From Hahella ganghwensis DSM 17046 (GTDB lineage: Bacteria; Pseudomonadota; Gammaproteobacteria; Pseudomonadales; Oleiphilaceae): a stretch of DNA of 64,000 nucleotides. The DNA lies in the NCBI RefSeq assembly GCF_000376785.1, contig NZ_AQXX01000119.1:26708-90707 (forward strand), written 5' to 3'. Both the position numbers and the translations under genes were made by a program. A model generated the notes under the pieces. The model made no database searches. It was not told the origin of the DNA and worked only from the letters and a program-made list of their open reading frames with translations. This document shows, piece after piece, positions 36,297 through 46,320 of this stretch. Position 1 is the first letter of the stretch, and each line of letters starts with the position of its first letter.

Positions 36297-39200
36297 TCAA
36301 GCCGCTTCCACTTCTCTTAATTTCTGATCCAGTTCCTGAAGAGCCGGTTCAAAAGCCTTGTACCAAGTGGTCACGGATTCAGAATCGTTCTCCATCGCTG
36401 ATTTTTCTATTTGAGAGCAAATATGCTGGAGCCTAGAGCCACCAATCGTGCCCGTTAAACCTTTTAGTGAATGAGCTTGCCGTTGGATGTCTTCAAGGTT
36501 CATCGAGGAGTGGGCCTTTTGAAGTTTAGCTGCACGATCCGGCGATTCCCGCAAAAATAGTGTGATCATTTTATGCAAGATATTTTCCCGGTTATCCATG
36601 CGCTTTAACGCACTCTGCCTGTCCCAGACGCATAGCTCTTCCAGTGATAGCTCCTCTTTTTCCATGGAGGGTGTTGGGCGAGTCGCATTTTCCGGTGTAT
36701 CCATGGTTTTGGGAGGTGTGACTGCCCCTTGGCCATTGTCTGGGGCCCCTTGGTCATCGTCGGGCGACTGGGGAAGCCAGTTGATCAGTTTGGATTTCAG
36801 CTCTGCCGGATCAACTGGCTTGCTGATATAGTCACTCATGCCTGCTGCCAGACAGTAATCCCGGTCTCCTGTCATGGCTCCCGCAGTCAAGGCAATGATC
36901 GGAATGTCTTTGACGTCAGCTCCTGTATGGCCGGCACGGATTTTCTTGGTCGCTGTAAAGCCGTCCATGATAGGCATTTGGCAATCCATCAGAATGAGTG
37001 AGGGGAGTTCTTCTTTGGTGCATCTCTCTATATAGGTGAGAACTTCCTGTCCGTTGGCGGTCAGGATAATATCAAACCCATAATCCACCAGCAGATCCTT
37101 CACCACCTCTCGGTTAATCATGACATCATCGGCGACCAACAGTCTGATACCCTTGTAGCCATAAAGTTTATCTTCCAAAAAGGAGCTCAGGAGCTTTTGG
37201 CTGCTCTGAGAGGAGGCAACCTCGTATTCAGTTGGGTAGAACTCATGAGCCATTCTGATCAGCTCGTCAGGGGAAAGTGGCTTGACCAGAGTGCAAAGGT
37301 GATCGGTTTCAAAGAGAGTTGGAAGGCTGGTGTCGTTCATCTGATCGTTCAGTATTGCTACTTTCAGGTTGCCAGAGGTCTCCTCAATGAGCTGATGAAG
37401 CATCTCGCGACTGGTATCCGATGACAGAAAGCTGTGCTTGATCATGAGAATATCCGGACGTTGATCAGCCTCCTGAAACTGGGTAAACAGCAGGTCCAGT
37501 GAGTCTGTGATCAGCGTCTGTGCTCCCCATTGCTCAAGTTGTTTCTGCAACGTTTGGGCGAGGGTCCGGTTGTTCTCGAGTATCCAGATATTTTTGTTCG
37601 ATAAGGAGATAGTCTCGGCCCATAACGGCTCGTCCCGCTGGCCGCGACCCAGTTGTATTTCCACATTAAAGACAGAACCTTCGAAGGGTGTACTTTCCAC
37701 CGTGGTGTTACCGTTCATCAGGCGGCAAAGGTGTCGAGTAATGGACAAGCCCAGACCTGTGCCGCCAAACTCTCTTGTGATGCTGCTGTCTGCCTGAGTG
37801 AAAGCGTGAAACAACTTGGCTTGTTTTTCGGGTTTGATGCCAATTCCTGTATCGCGAACCTTTAAATTAAGCGCAATATGGTTGTCATCCACGACTTTGC
37901 TGGAAAGGCTGATTTTGATTTCGCCTTTAGAGGTGAACTTAATGGCGTTGCCCAACAGGTTCATCAGAATCTGTTTCAGTCTGTGGGGGTCACCTACTGC
38001 ACTGGGTTGATAAAGACCGGAGAAGTCGAGAATAACCTCAAGACCTTTTTCCTGAGCTTTCAGTGCGACGGAGGAGACCAGGGCGCTGATGGTGTCAATC
38101 AGGTTGAATTCTGTGTACTCCAGTTCAAGTTTGCCTGCCTCTATCTTAGACAGATCCAGGATGTCATTTATCAGCGTGGAGAGTGTTTCGCAGCTGGCTT
38201 CGGCCATTTTCAGGTAGCGTTCCTGCTGCTCTGTGAGAGTGCCCCTTTTTAACAGATTTAGCATGCCGAAAATCCCATTCATGGGAGTGCGGATTTCATG
38301 ACTCATGTTAGCGACGAAATCGCTCTTCATTTTGCTGGTGGCCAGTGCCTGGTTGCGGGCGACTTCCAATTCGGCGGTGCGTTCTTTGACCTGGGACTCC
38401 AGAGATGTGTTGAGCTCTATGATGCGATGCTCAAATTCCTTACGCTCGGAGATATCCCGAATGACAATCGCCGCCCCTCGATTCGCCAGTTGGCTGCCTT
38501 TGATCGGAGAGAGGGTCAGGGACACAGCAGTTTCATTACCATCCTGGTTCGCAATTTCTGTTTCCAGGGAGGGAAGGTGTTCTCCTGCCATGATCCGTTG
38601 AATATGGTTCAGGTTAAATTTGTCTGAATGCCTGACCTTGATAAAATCAAAGAGCCCCTGACCAATTGCGTCCTTATCCGTCACCGCAAGCATCCTAGTG
38701 GCGGCTTTATTCCAACTGGTGATAATGCCTTTGTCATCGACACCGATAATGGCGTCAACGGATCCATTGATCATGGCTTCGAACTGGGTTTGGGTTTTGC
38801 TCAGTTCCAGGCGATTGTTCATAAAGCGCTGGTAGAAGAACAGAATGACAGACACTACGAGCAGTATTGCGGACACCAGTGCAATTGAGGTCAGCCGGTT
38901 TTGCATCAATGCTCCATTATTAATGAACTTTTCCGACACCAGGGATATAACACTAAGGTGTCGGCCTTCCTCTGGCCTGGATAGCCAAACATTGCGATCA
39001 AGGTAATAGACTGGTTCGTTGCCTGATGTCACAGATAATTTCAGGCTGCCATCTTCCGTGCTGACGTCACGTATGTCTGTGAACATTTCTTGCCATCCGG
39101 GCGCTGAGCCCAGGTCAAAACCGAAGTCCTTGTCCGGATCGAGGTGGAGCAGAAAGTCGTCATTGTCGTTCAGTAGAATTAATTGTACATGTCCCCCCGA

Positions 39201-39893
39201 GTTCTCTCGAAGTGCTCTGAACAGCGGTCGTGCATCGACATTGATAATGATCATGCCAAAAATCTTATCAGGGGCTGAAAATACAGGAACAGACACCCGG
39301 TATGCCGGCAGTGGGGGAAACTGTATTTTTCCATGTTCCCGGTTCAGGGTAATGTCGGAGGTATAGAGCTCGTTAGGGGCTAATTTCAGCGTATCCTGGA
39401 AATAAGGTTCGTTTTGTTTTTCCTGGAGAAAGTCGCCCTCTACCGGCCTGATATTGCCGTGATCCCGTTGTACTCGAACGAGTTCTCGACCGTTGTTCTC
39501 CACGCCGATATAACGCACCTGAAAGATGGTGGGATTATTTTCAAGCAGGGCGATAAATATCGTCTGCAGCTGGTCGATCCATGTGTCATAGGGGGTATTA
39601 TCGTGGGGATCAATACCGGCATTCGCTTTTGCCCGCACTAACCCTTTCACCGGTGGTGTAGAGTGAATAAACCTCGCCAGCCGCTTTGAGCGCTCCATGT
39701 CAGAAGCGACTTGATTGGCAGCCGTCGTGACCTGGACCGAAAGGAGGTTGTGATATTCATCAAGTGACTGTCGACGGGCGTGCTGCTCGGCTATGATGAC
39801 CAGGATGAAGCCAACAATGATAAGTAAAGCAAAAGAAATCAGGAGAAAGTGCCGAGAGCCAATATCCTTGGTTTGATGTTGATTGCTAACCAT
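36297..39893 (-). CDS. hybrid sensor histidine kinase with receiver and Hpt domains
   Basis: The 1198-residue membrane kinase has a first membrane helix (about 17-34), a Cache-like periplasmic domain (about 40-330), a second membrane helix (about 338-358), PAS (about 370-490), HisKA with H532 in [11 protein letters not shown], and an HATPase domain with GTGLGLSI. Then comes a receiver-like domain with K in place of the phospho-Asp (DILMIKH, about 780-900), a true receiver with D970 in LILMDCQMP, and an Hpt domain with H1141 in QAHSLKGL. The layout matches BarA/TorS-type phosphorelays. The ligand is unknown. It lies beside two c-di-GMP receiver proteins, which may be its outputs. Confidence 0.94.
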   Translation of the reverse strand: MVSNQHQTKDIGSRHFLLISFALLIIVGFILVIIAEQHARRQSLDEYHNLLSVQVTTAANQVASDMERSKRLARFIHSTPPVKGLVRAKANAGIDPHDNTPYDTWIDQLQTIFIALLENNPTIFQVRYIGVENNGRELVRVQRDHGNIRPVEGDFLQEKQNEPYFQDTLKLAPNELYTSDITLNREHGKIQFPPLPAYRVSVPVFSAPDKIFGMIIINVDARPLFRALRENSGGHVQLILLNDNDDFLLHLDPDKDFGFDLGSAPGWQEMFTDIRDVSTEDGSLKLSVTSGNEPVYYLDRNVWLSRPEEGRHLSVISLVSEKFINNGALMQNRLTSIALVSAILLVVSVILFFYQRFMNNRLELSKTQTQFEAMINGSVDAIIGVDDKGIITSWNKAATRMLAVTDKDAIGQGLFDFIKVRHSDKFNLNHIQRIMAGEHLPSLETEIANQDGNETAVSLTLSPIKGSQLANRGAAIVIRDISERKEFEHRIIELNTSLESQVKERTAELEVARNQALATSKMKSDFVANMSHEIRTPMNGIFGMLNLLKRGTLTEQQERYLKMAEASCETLSTLINDILDLSKIEAGKLELEYTEFNLIDTISALVSSVALKAQEKGLEVILDFSGLYQPSAVGDPHRLKQILMNLLGNAIKFTSKGEIKISLSSKVVDDNHIALNLKVRDTGIGIKPEKQAKLFHAFTQADSSITREFGGTGLGLSITRHLCRLMNGNTTVESTPFEGSVFNVEIQLGRGQRDEPLWAETISLSNKNIWILENNRTLAQTLQKQLEQWGAQTLITDSLDLLFTQFQEADQRPDILMIKHSFLSSDTSREMLHQLIEETSGNLKVAILNDQMNDTSLPTLFETDHLCTLVKPLSPDELIRMAHEFYPTEYEVASSQSSQKLLSSFLEDKLYGYKGIRLLVADDVMINREVVKDLLVDYGFDIILTANGQEVLTYIERCTKEELPSLILMDCQMPIMDGFTATKKIRAGHTGADVKDIPIIALTAGAMTGDRDYCLAAGMSDYISKPVDPAELKSKLINWLPQSPDDDQGAPDNGQGAVTPPKTMDTPENATRPTPSMEKEELSLEELCVWDRQSALKRMDNRENILHKMITLFLRESPDRAAKLQKAHSSMNLEDIQRQAHSLKGLTGTIGGSRLQHICSQIEKSAMENDSESVTTWYKAFEPALQELDQKLREVEAA

Positions 39894-40037
39894 TGAGTCT
39901 CCCTACCAGTACTACACACCTTTATCAGATCAGTATATAGGGATCGTTCACTAATTGACCGACCCGGTTGGTAACATGAGCATAGCAGCAATTTTTCCAG
40001 ATGCTATGTAATTCATAGGATTTTACATTCAGGAAAA

Positions 40038-41021
40038 TCAGCCTGAAGGCCGCTCGTATAAAGGCGATTCTTCTTTTTTTTGTGGGCCGGTGGCAATTGT
40101 AAAACAGTTACGGCCTTGTTCTTTTGCCTGATAGAGCTTTTGGTCTGCGAGCGCCAGCAGTTCGTCGACATTCATTTCATCACTGAGACTGATGGCCACA
40201 CCAATGCTGAGGGTGACGTGGCCAAACTGGGACAATTCGTGAGTGATACACAGCTCTCTAATATTCTTTAGAATATTTTCGGCCAGGAAAATGGCGCCTT
40301 CCTCACTGGTATCGGGTAGCACACAGGCAAATTCTTCGCCGCCATAACGGGCCACAATGTCCAGAGGCCGCATCAAGGTTTTTTTCAGGGTCTGGGCGAC
40401 GACCCTGAGGCAATCATCACCGGCCTGATGGCCATAGTGGTCATTGAATTTCTTAAACCAGTCCACGTCCATGAGCATCAGGGCTGTAGGGGATTTACTT
40501 CGCTTGGCCTGATTCAACTGCTTTGAAAAGTAGTCATCAAAGTAGCGTCGGTTGTAAACACTGGTAAGGCCATCCAAATAGGCCATTTCCCGGAGTGCAT
40601 CGCCTTGGAGTTTCAGAGTCAGATGAGCTCGGGCCTTATGGATCAGTGTGGGGGTGTGAACCGGTTTGGCGATAATATCCATGCCTCCGGACTCCCAGCA
40701 CTTGCTTTCTTCCTCGGGACTGGATATGGCAGTGACAAAGATGACTGGGATGTGGTGGGTATCCGGGTGCTGCTTTAATAACCGGCAGGCTTCATAGCCA
40801 CTCATAGACTCCATCATGACATCCATCAGGATCAGGTCTGGTGGAGTATGCAGGCAGACTTCCAGTGCTTCTTTCCCCCCACAGGCTTCAACCACCTGGA
40901 AATGCTCTTCAAGGGTGAGCTTCAGCAGGGTGCGATTGAACTCTTCATCGTCCACAACCAGCACAGTGGTCTGATTGAGTGGTCGTAGCGAGTATTGAAT
41001 AGAGTCTAGTGTTTTTTCCAC
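40038..41021 (-). CDS. receiver-GGDEF diguanylate cyclase response regulator
   Basis: The 327-residue protein has a receiver domain (about 15-135, phospho-acceptor D67 in LILMDVMM) and a GGDEF domain (about 145-310) with the active-site variant GGEEF at 227-231, which is normally active. The allosteric I-site R218-P-L-D221 lies five residues before it, so product inhibition is expected. It would make c-di-GMP when phosphorylated, like WspR or PleD. It is divergent from the REC-PAS-GGDEF-EAL gene and downstream, same strand, of nothing closer than the kinase gene at 36297-39893 after it. Confidence 0.94.
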   Translation of the reverse strand: MEKTLDSIQYSLRPLNQTTVLVVDDEEFNRTLLKLTLEEHFQVVEACGGKEALEVCLHTPPDLILMDVMMESMSGYEACRLLKQHPDTHHIPVIFVTAISSPEEESKCWESGGMDIIAKPVHTPTLIHKARAHLTLKLQGDALREMAYLDGLTSVYNRRYFDDYFSKQLNQAKRSKSPTALMLMDVDWFKKFNDHYGHQAGDDCLRVVAQTLKKTLMRPLDIVARYGGEEFACVLPDTSEEGAIFLAENILKNIRELCITHELSQFGHVTLSIGVAISLSDEMNVDELLALADQKLYQAKEQGRNCFTIATGPQKKEESPLYERPSG

Positions 41022-41213
41022 AATTTGATTTTGGTCTGTCCTTGGCTATTGAGAGTTAAGCCCTGCTTAAACCATAGTCTATCTGGAGAGCAAGACCAAA
41101 TTCGATCCCCAGGCTTTGAAATTTCACCTTGAAAACTCTTAGATCTCATTAATACTCAATCTAACGGGAGTCGGATTTCGTAGTCTGTTAACAGGGAATT
41201 TTGGAAATTCAGC

Positions 41214-43685
41214 ATGCTGTTAAGTAATCGTATTGATGACACCACTCGAATTCTTCTTGTCGATGATGAACCCGCGAATCTGATGATGCTGGAGGAAGCT
41301 TTAGGCGAACTCGGCACAATTTACTGTGCGAGTAATGGCAATGAAGCTTTGTCGATGGCAATGGAGTTGTCACCGGATATTGTGTTGCTGGACATTGATA
41401 TGCCGGACATGAGTGGCCTGGAAGTTTGCCAGCGATTAAAAAACGACGCCCGGACCGTCAATATTTCCATCATATTTGTGACTTCCTACCAGGGAGATGA
41501 GATTGAAGTCACTTCCCTGGCCAATGGTGGAGTCGATTTCATTACCAAACCGATTAATTTCAACACCTGTCGCCTCAGGGTAAAGAACCAGCTGTTGATT
41601 CAGCAACATGCCAAATCACTCAAACAGGCCAAGGAAGAGCTGCATCGGCTGGTGACTCAGGTTCCCGTACAGATTACTTACTGGGATGCAAACTGGGTTA
41701 ATCAGTTCTGCAATGATTACAGCGGAACCTGGTTTGGTATTACAGCGGCTGACATGTCTGCCCAATCTATTTCAGAAGCTTTTCCAGTGCCGCTGGGAGA
41801 GGAAATTATCCGTTTTACTGAACAGTCGGATGGGCTCGCAGTACAGTTTGATAGTTCATATTGTAAAAACGGACAAGCTCCCAAATATGTCCAGATCAGC
41901 GTTTCCAAAAGCATCCAGGAAGATGAGGTTGTGGGCTATCTGCTCACTATGGTGGATATTACGTCCATTAAGCTGGCCAAGGCCGAGCTTTTCAACGAAA
42001 AAGAGCGCCTCAGAATTACCCTGAATTCGATTGGCGATGCCGTTATTGCGACAGATATCGAGGGAACGATCACTTTTATCAATCCGATTGCTGAACGGAT
42101 GACTGGTTGGCATGCCAGAGATGCGATTGGTATACCCGTGGAAGAGGTGATGAATCTGATGGATGCCAGTACCCATCAGAAGAGCCTGAATCCTATTCGC
42201 CTGGCGCTTGAAGAAGCGCGTATTGTTGGAATGGCCATGAATTGTCAGTTGGTCAGTCAGGCCGGCGATGCCTATCGGGTGGAAGATTCTGCTGCGCCTA
42301 TTCGAGACAGCGGAGGCAACATCACCGGGGCGATTATCGTGTTCCATGATGTCAGTGAAGCGATTGCCATGTCGGTGAAAATGAGCCATCTGGCGAATCA
42401 TGATCAACTGACCGACCTTCCCAACCGAATTCTGCTGCATGATCGACTGGAGTACGCCTGCAAACTGGCCAGCTACACCAGTAAAAAAGTGGCGACGCTA
42501 CTCATTGATATCGACCACTTCAAATTTATTAATGACACCCTTGGTCATTCCTTCGGGGACCGACTGATCAAGCAGGTTGCCGGTAGGATCAGTCAAACTA
42601 TCGGACCCAACTGCACGCTGGCGCGAGTGGGGGGGGATGAGTTCCTCCTTCTGGTGCCGAATGTCATTCAATTGGAGGACATACAGGCAATCGCATGCAA
42701 TGTGACAAATGTTATCAGCAGACCGTTCACCCTGGGTGGGAATGAGTACAATGTGTCTGTGAGCGTCGGAGTGAGTGTGTTCCCCGACGATGCTAAAGAT
42801 CAGGAAACCATCATGCGCCATGCCGATGTGGCCATGTATCGTGCCAAGAAGGAGGGGCGTAACCGTTATTGCTTCTTCTCGGATGAGCTGGAACATCAGC
42901 TGATGCAGCGACACCACCTGGAGAAACAATTGCGTGAAACCATTGCCACCCGAAGTATTGAAGTATTTTATCAACCCAAGATTCGACTGGCTGACGGTGC
43001 GTTGGTTGGGGTTGAGGCCCTTGCAAGAATGCCGGCGGAGGGAGGCGGGTATGTGTCCCCCCTGGAATTTATTCCCCTTGCTGAAGAAACCAATCTGATT
43101 GTGCCGCTGGGCCAGCAGATTCTTGAGAAAGCATGCTGCCATGCCGTTCGCTGGAAAGAGTTGTATCGGGAGGTACCGTTATCGGTGAATGTGGCATCGG
43201 CCCAGTTTTCTGAAAGTGATTTCGTGCAGACAGTGGTGGAAGCGCTGGAAGGCTCAAGCTTACCGGCGCATTTGCTGGAGTTGGAGGTAACGGAAACGGC
43301 GTTGATGGACGACACTGAGAAGGCCCAGAGTATTTTATCCATATTAAGCGACAAAGGAATCAAGGTGGCACTGGATGATTTTGGTACCGGATATTCCAGC
43401 TTGTCTTATCTGAAAAAGTTCAAAATGGATGTGCTGAAGATCGATCAGTCCTTTGTTCGTGACATGCTGACTGACAATAGTGACTACGACATTGTGAAAA
43501 CGGTTGTATCATTGGCTGAATCCATGGCGCTGGATCTGGTGGCTGAAGGAATTGAGACAGAAGGGCATGTCCAGGCTCTGGTGGCGCTGGGATGCCCCGT
43601 TGGTCAAGGCTATCTGTTCAGTAAGCCGTTGCCTTTGGATGAGTTCGAGAAGTATCTTCAGAAAAAATTAGAGGAGAGCCTCTGA
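41214..43685 (+). CDS. receiver-PAS-PAS-GGDEF-EAL protein
   Basis: The 823-residue cytoplasmic protein has a receiver domain (D60 in IVLLDIDMP), two PAS domains (about 145-250 and 265-385), an intact GGDEF (473-477), and an intact EAL (E601-A-L603) with DDFGTGYSSL. No RxxD I-site precedes GGDEF. It could make or break c-di-GMP; the GGDEF may only bind GTP to activate the EAL. It is divergent from the diguanylate cyclase across 192 bases. Its 3' end overlaps the convergent HAD gene by 18 bases. Confidence 0.94.
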   Translation: MLLSNRIDDTTRILLVDDEPANLMMLEEALGELGTIYCASNGNEALSMAMELSPDIVLLDIDMPDMSGLEVCQRLKNDARTVNISIIFVTSYQGDEIEVTSLANGGVDFITKPINFNTCRLRVKNQLLIQQHAKSLKQAKEELHRLVTQVPVQITYWDANWVNQFCNDYSGTWFGITAADMSAQSISEAFPVPLGEEIIRFTEQSDGLAVQFDSSYCKNGQAPKYVQISVSKSIQEDEVVGYLLTMVDITSIKLAKAELFNEKERLRITLNSIGDAVIATDIEGTITFINPIAERMTGWHARDAIGIPVEEVMNLMDASTHQKSLNPIRLALEEARIVGMAMNCQLVSQAGDAYRVEDSAAPIRDSGGNITGAIIVFHDVSEAIAMSVKMSHLANHDQLTDLPNRILLHDRLEYACKLASYTSKKVATLLIDIDHFKFINDTLGHSFGDRLIKQVAGRISQTIGPNCTLARVGGDEFLLLVPNVIQLEDIQAIACNVTNVISRPFTLGGNEYNVSVSVGVSVFPDDAKDQETIMRHADVAMYRAKKEGRNRYCFFSDELEHQLMQRHHLEKQLRETIATRSIEVFYQPKIRLADGALVGVEALARMPAEGGGYVSPLEFIPLAEETNLIVPLGQQILEKACCHAVRWKELYREVPLSVNVASAQFSESDFVQTVVEALEGSSLPAHLLELEVTETALMDDTEKAQSILSILSDKGIKVALDDFGTGYSSLSYLKKFKMDVLKIDQSFVRDMLTDNSDYDIVKTVVSLAESMALDLVAEGIETEGHVQALVALGCPVGQGYLFSKPLPLDEFEKYLQKKLEESL

Positions 43686-44336
43686 GTAGCTCTTAAGAAG
43701 CTGATTCAATTCGCGCATGTCATCAAAGGTGGCAACCGCTCCGGCGCTCTGTTGTTCCTCTGCGATCATATCGGCGCTGTAGGCGAACACCGTCATTCCC
43801 GCTGCCCTGGCTGCTTCAATGCCCGCTGGGGAATCTTCTACCACGGCACATTGTGATGCCGGAATCTTCAGAATGTCGGCGGTGTGCAGATAAATATCCG
43901 GCGCTGGTTTGGGACGCTCGACATCTTCAACACAGGAGCAGTGGGTGAAGAACTGTCTGAGTCCAGACTTCTCAAGTTTAAAGTGCATGTCCTGACGTAA
44001 CGCGTTGGTGGCCATGGCTTTGGGTAGCTTCAGCGAAGTCAGGGCGAATTCAATATGAGGGATCAGAGGTAATCCGGTGGATAAAACTTCATCCAGGAAA
44101 CCTTGCCGTAATCTGCCGTGAAAGCCCTCCGGGAGAGGGGCGCCCAAGAGCCGGCTGGCGGTTGTCAGATTAAGCTCAGTGGTATGTCCGGTAAAGTGGG
44201 CGTGCAGTTGCCGGTCATCCAGGTGCAGATCCAGCTCGGCGAGCATTCGTTTCCATACCCGGTTGGCCATTCGTTCCGTGTCAACGAGAACACCGTCGCA
44301 GTCGAAAATGACCGCTTCAAAGGGATATTGCGACAT
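43668..44336 (-). CDS. HAD-superfamily sugar-phosphatase-like hydrolase
   Basis: The 222-residue protein is a subfamily IA HAD phosphatase with the nucleophile pair D12 and D14 in IFDCDGVLVD, a cap domain (about 18-85), and motif III/IV RPKPAPDIYL and VVEDSPAGIEAA. Motif II reads AMATNALRQ, where T/S-S is more common. It resembles YieH/beta-phosphoglucomutase-like phosphatases; the substrate is probably a small sugar phosphate. Its 3' end overlaps the convergent EAL gene. Confidence 0.88.
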   Translation of the reverse strand: MSQYPFEAVIFDCDGVLVDTERMANRVWKRMLAELDLHLDDRQLHAHFTGHTTELNLTTASRLLGAPLPEGFHGRLRQGFLDEVLSTGLPLIPHIEFALTSLKLPKAMATNALRQDMHFKLEKSGLRQFFTHCSCVEDVERPKPAPDIYLHTADILKIPASQCAVVEDSPAGIEAARAAGMTVFAYSADMIAEEQQSAGAVATFDDMRELNQLLKSYSEALL

Positions 44337-44425
44337 GGTGAATCCTTCTCTGATGGCATAGGGTCCTTCGGCGTTCTGTATGAATTACATATCACTTGTC
44401 AGCCGACCCTAGCAGGACTAAGAGG

Positions 44426-44446
44426 GAAGAGCGGGCTCTTCTTTAT
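44426..44446. terminator. small stem-loop between lipase and HAD genes
   Basis: GAAGAGC (44426-44432) and GCTCTTC (44435-44441) pair with a minimal loop; TTTATT follows on the plus strand. It lies 85 bases after the lipase-gene stop (minus strand). Weak support. Confidence 0.3.
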
Positions 44447-44525
44447 TCTCAACTGAGCACTTCATTCTACACATTTCAGGGGGGCAGGTGTGGTGTGTTC
44501 GCCTAAAGCTTAAGTGAAGTCTCTT

Positions 44526-45200
44526 CTATGGTTGATGGTGTCGGAACAGTCCATTGTTCAGAAAGTGGGTGATCTCACTGATGACTTCATCATTATTCAT
44601 CATCAGCGGATGATTAACCGGAAGGGTGATGTGATCTTTCATGCCTTTGACTCTGGTACTGGTTACGGTGACCTTACCGTCATTGTCCCCTGGCAGCAGC
44701 GTGGAAAGCAGGAAATTGATGGTTTTGTTTCCGGCAATAATACCGGTCTCATATGAGACCTCAGGCAATTTGTTGGGAATGCTTTCGTTGCCGGTGCCCA
44801 ATTGAAGCCCGGCAGGACCGTTAAAATATCTGAAGCCGGGATATTTGCCGAGTCTGTCGACCACCTGGCTGCCCTGGTTGGGGGGAGCCATCATCACCAC
44901 TCGTCCAAGGTTTTCCGGCAAGTGATGGCTCAGGTATTCCCGAACCAGGATGCCTCCCATCGAATGGGTGACAAAGTGAATTCGATGGGCATGCCTGCTT
45001 TGAATTACGGCTGGCTTGACAAAATTCTCCGCAAGGAACTGTATCGGGTATTTCCGTGAAGGATACCCCTGATTAATAACGGTATAGCCAGCTTTGTGAA
45101 GTTGTTGTTCGAGCTTGCTCAATGAGCGATGGGTTCTGGCGAGTCCGTGTAACAGAATAACGACTTCGTCGGACGGGGCTGGCACTGCTGTATTTTTCAT
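44526..45200 (-). CDS. lipase-like alpha/beta hydrolase
   Basis: The 224-residue protein has the oxyanion stretch VVILLHGLARTHRSL, the nucleophile elbow THSMGG, and a downstream GDNDGKVTV with the likely catalytic Asp; the His may be in NHPLMM. It lacks a signal peptide, so it is probably cytoplasmic. Small PGAP1/lipase-class hydrolases of this kind act on esters; substrate unknown. It stands between the CAP-domain gene and the HAD gene, all on the minus strand. Confidence 0.85.
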   Translation of the reverse strand: MKNTAVPAPSDEVVILLHGLARTHRSLSKLEQQLHKAGYTVINQGYPSRKYPIQFLAENFVKPAVIQSRHAHRIHFVTHSMGGILVREYLSHHLPENLGRVVMMAPPNQGSQVVDRLGKYPGFRYFNGPAGLQLGTGNESIPNKLPEVSYETGIIAGNKTINFLLSTLLPGDNDGKVTVTSTRVKGMKDHITLPVNHPLMMNNDEVISEITHFLNNGLFRHHQP

Positions 45201-45260
45201 AAAAGTCTTTGTATTTGATGGCTTTAATTCGTGGTTTCTCGTGAAAAGTCTGGTTTAGGG

Positions 45261-45279
45261 AAGGGGCCTGAGGCCCCTT
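45261..45279 (-). terminator. GC-rich palindrome after the CAP-domain gene
   Basis: AAGGGGCC and GGCCCCTT flank a three-base loop (45261-45279), 20 bases after the CAP-gene stop on the minus strand. No T-run; a plausible transcript end. Confidence 0.45.
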
Positions 45280-45301
45280 GTTTCAACACGGTTGACTGTT
45301 C

Positions 45302-46150
45302 TCACTGATCTCCGAACACTGTCGTCCAATAGTGAGGATAATCTGCGCTGGAGGTACTGATTTTTTCTGCACCGATTTCCGTATAACCGGACCGCATGAT
45401 ATTGGAGCAATGCCCCGGACTGTTGAGCCAGCCTTCCATCACCCGTTCGACCGAGGAATAGCCTGCGGCGATATTTTCTCCCACCAGACGATAGTTATAA
45501 TCCTGTGCCCTGACCCGGTCGCTGACCTGAGATCCGTCAGATCCGGTATGACTGAAGAAATTGTTGTCTACCATGTCCTGGGTATGCTTGGTCGCGGCGG
45601 CATCAAGTTTACAATTCCAGACCAGTGCCGGAGCAGGTTCATAATAGCTACCACCGCAGTTTCGTCCCTGGCTGCGGGCATTATTGTGGGCAGTCAGTAA
45701 CGCCTGCTGATCGTCTGAAAGCTCACAGTCTTTTGGATCAGGAGGGTCCTGTCCGTCATCGTCCACCACGAAAGTGGCTTTCAGGCTCATACCGCTATAA
45801 CTGCTGTAGCCGTGAAGCATGATATGGTATTTGCCTTTTTGGGGTGGCTTAAAGGTACAGGTTTCCCGATTCCCCCATTGATAGGGGCGACAGTCAAATA
45901 CACTTTTGTTTGGCTCCTGATTGAACTTCACGTAAAGATCCGCGTCACCGCTGCCATCTATGATTTCTATGACCAGGCTGATCGCTTTGTCGGGAACGTC
46001 AATATAGTAACGCACTTCACTCCCTCTGTTTCCGGAAAGACCGGTGACTTCAACACCATTTTCCAAAGGGTCAGAAGCGAAGGTTTGTTGGGAAGTGCCA
46101 AGAGAGGCGAGAAGCATGATGCTGATAAAGAATGGGGCTTGAATGTTCAT
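45302..46150 (-). CDS. secreted PPC-CAP domain protein
   Basis: The ATG at 46150 with AAGGA eight bases upstream gives 282 residues. Order: signal peptide (MNIQAPFFISIMLLASLGTS, cleavage after TFA), a pre-peptidase C-terminal (PPC) beta domain (about 35-130, with SGDADLYVKFN), an acidic linker (DDDGQDPPDPKDCE), and a CAP/SCP domain (about 145-282) with NFFSHTGSDGSQ, GENIAAGYSSVERV and GWLNSPGHCSNIM. Eight cysteines suggest disulfides. CAP proteins are secreted and of varied function. Unusually the PPC domain is N-terminal here. Confidence 0.92.
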   Translation of the reverse strand: MNIQAPFFISIMLLASLGTSQQTFASDPLENGVEVTGLSGNRGSEVRYYIDVPDKAISLVIEIIDGSGDADLYVKFNQEPNKSVFDCRPYQWGNRETCTFKPPQKGKYHIMLHGYSSYSGMSLKATFVVDDDGQDPPDPKDCELSDDQQALLTAHNNARSQGRNCGGSYYEPAPALVWNCKLDAAATKHTQDMVDNNFFSHTGSDGSQVSDRVRAQDYNYRLVGENIAAGYSSVERVMEGWLNSPGHCSNIMRSGYTEIGAEKISTSSADYPHYWTTVFGDQ

Positions 46151-46285
46151 TCGCAAATTCCTTTTTTGCTTATGCTCGACCCCATTCTAGCTCAAATATT
46201 ATACAGTCACGACGTTGTTGGTTTGTCAGCTTCTATTGAACGATGCCTTAAAAAATCACATCAAAATATCTCGGTAATAGATCTC

Positions 46286-46312
46286 TAAAAAGGGACAGGT
46301 ATTCCTGTCCCT
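46286..46312 (-). terminator. rho-independent terminator of the VIT/VWA gene
   Basis: AGGGACAGG (46291-46299) pairs with CCTGTCCCT (46304-46312) around a TATT loop; on the minus strand the stem is followed by TTTTTAG (46290-46284). Textbook terminator, nine bases after the VIT/VWA stop codon. Confidence 0.85.
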
Positions 46313-46320
46313 ATCAGTCG

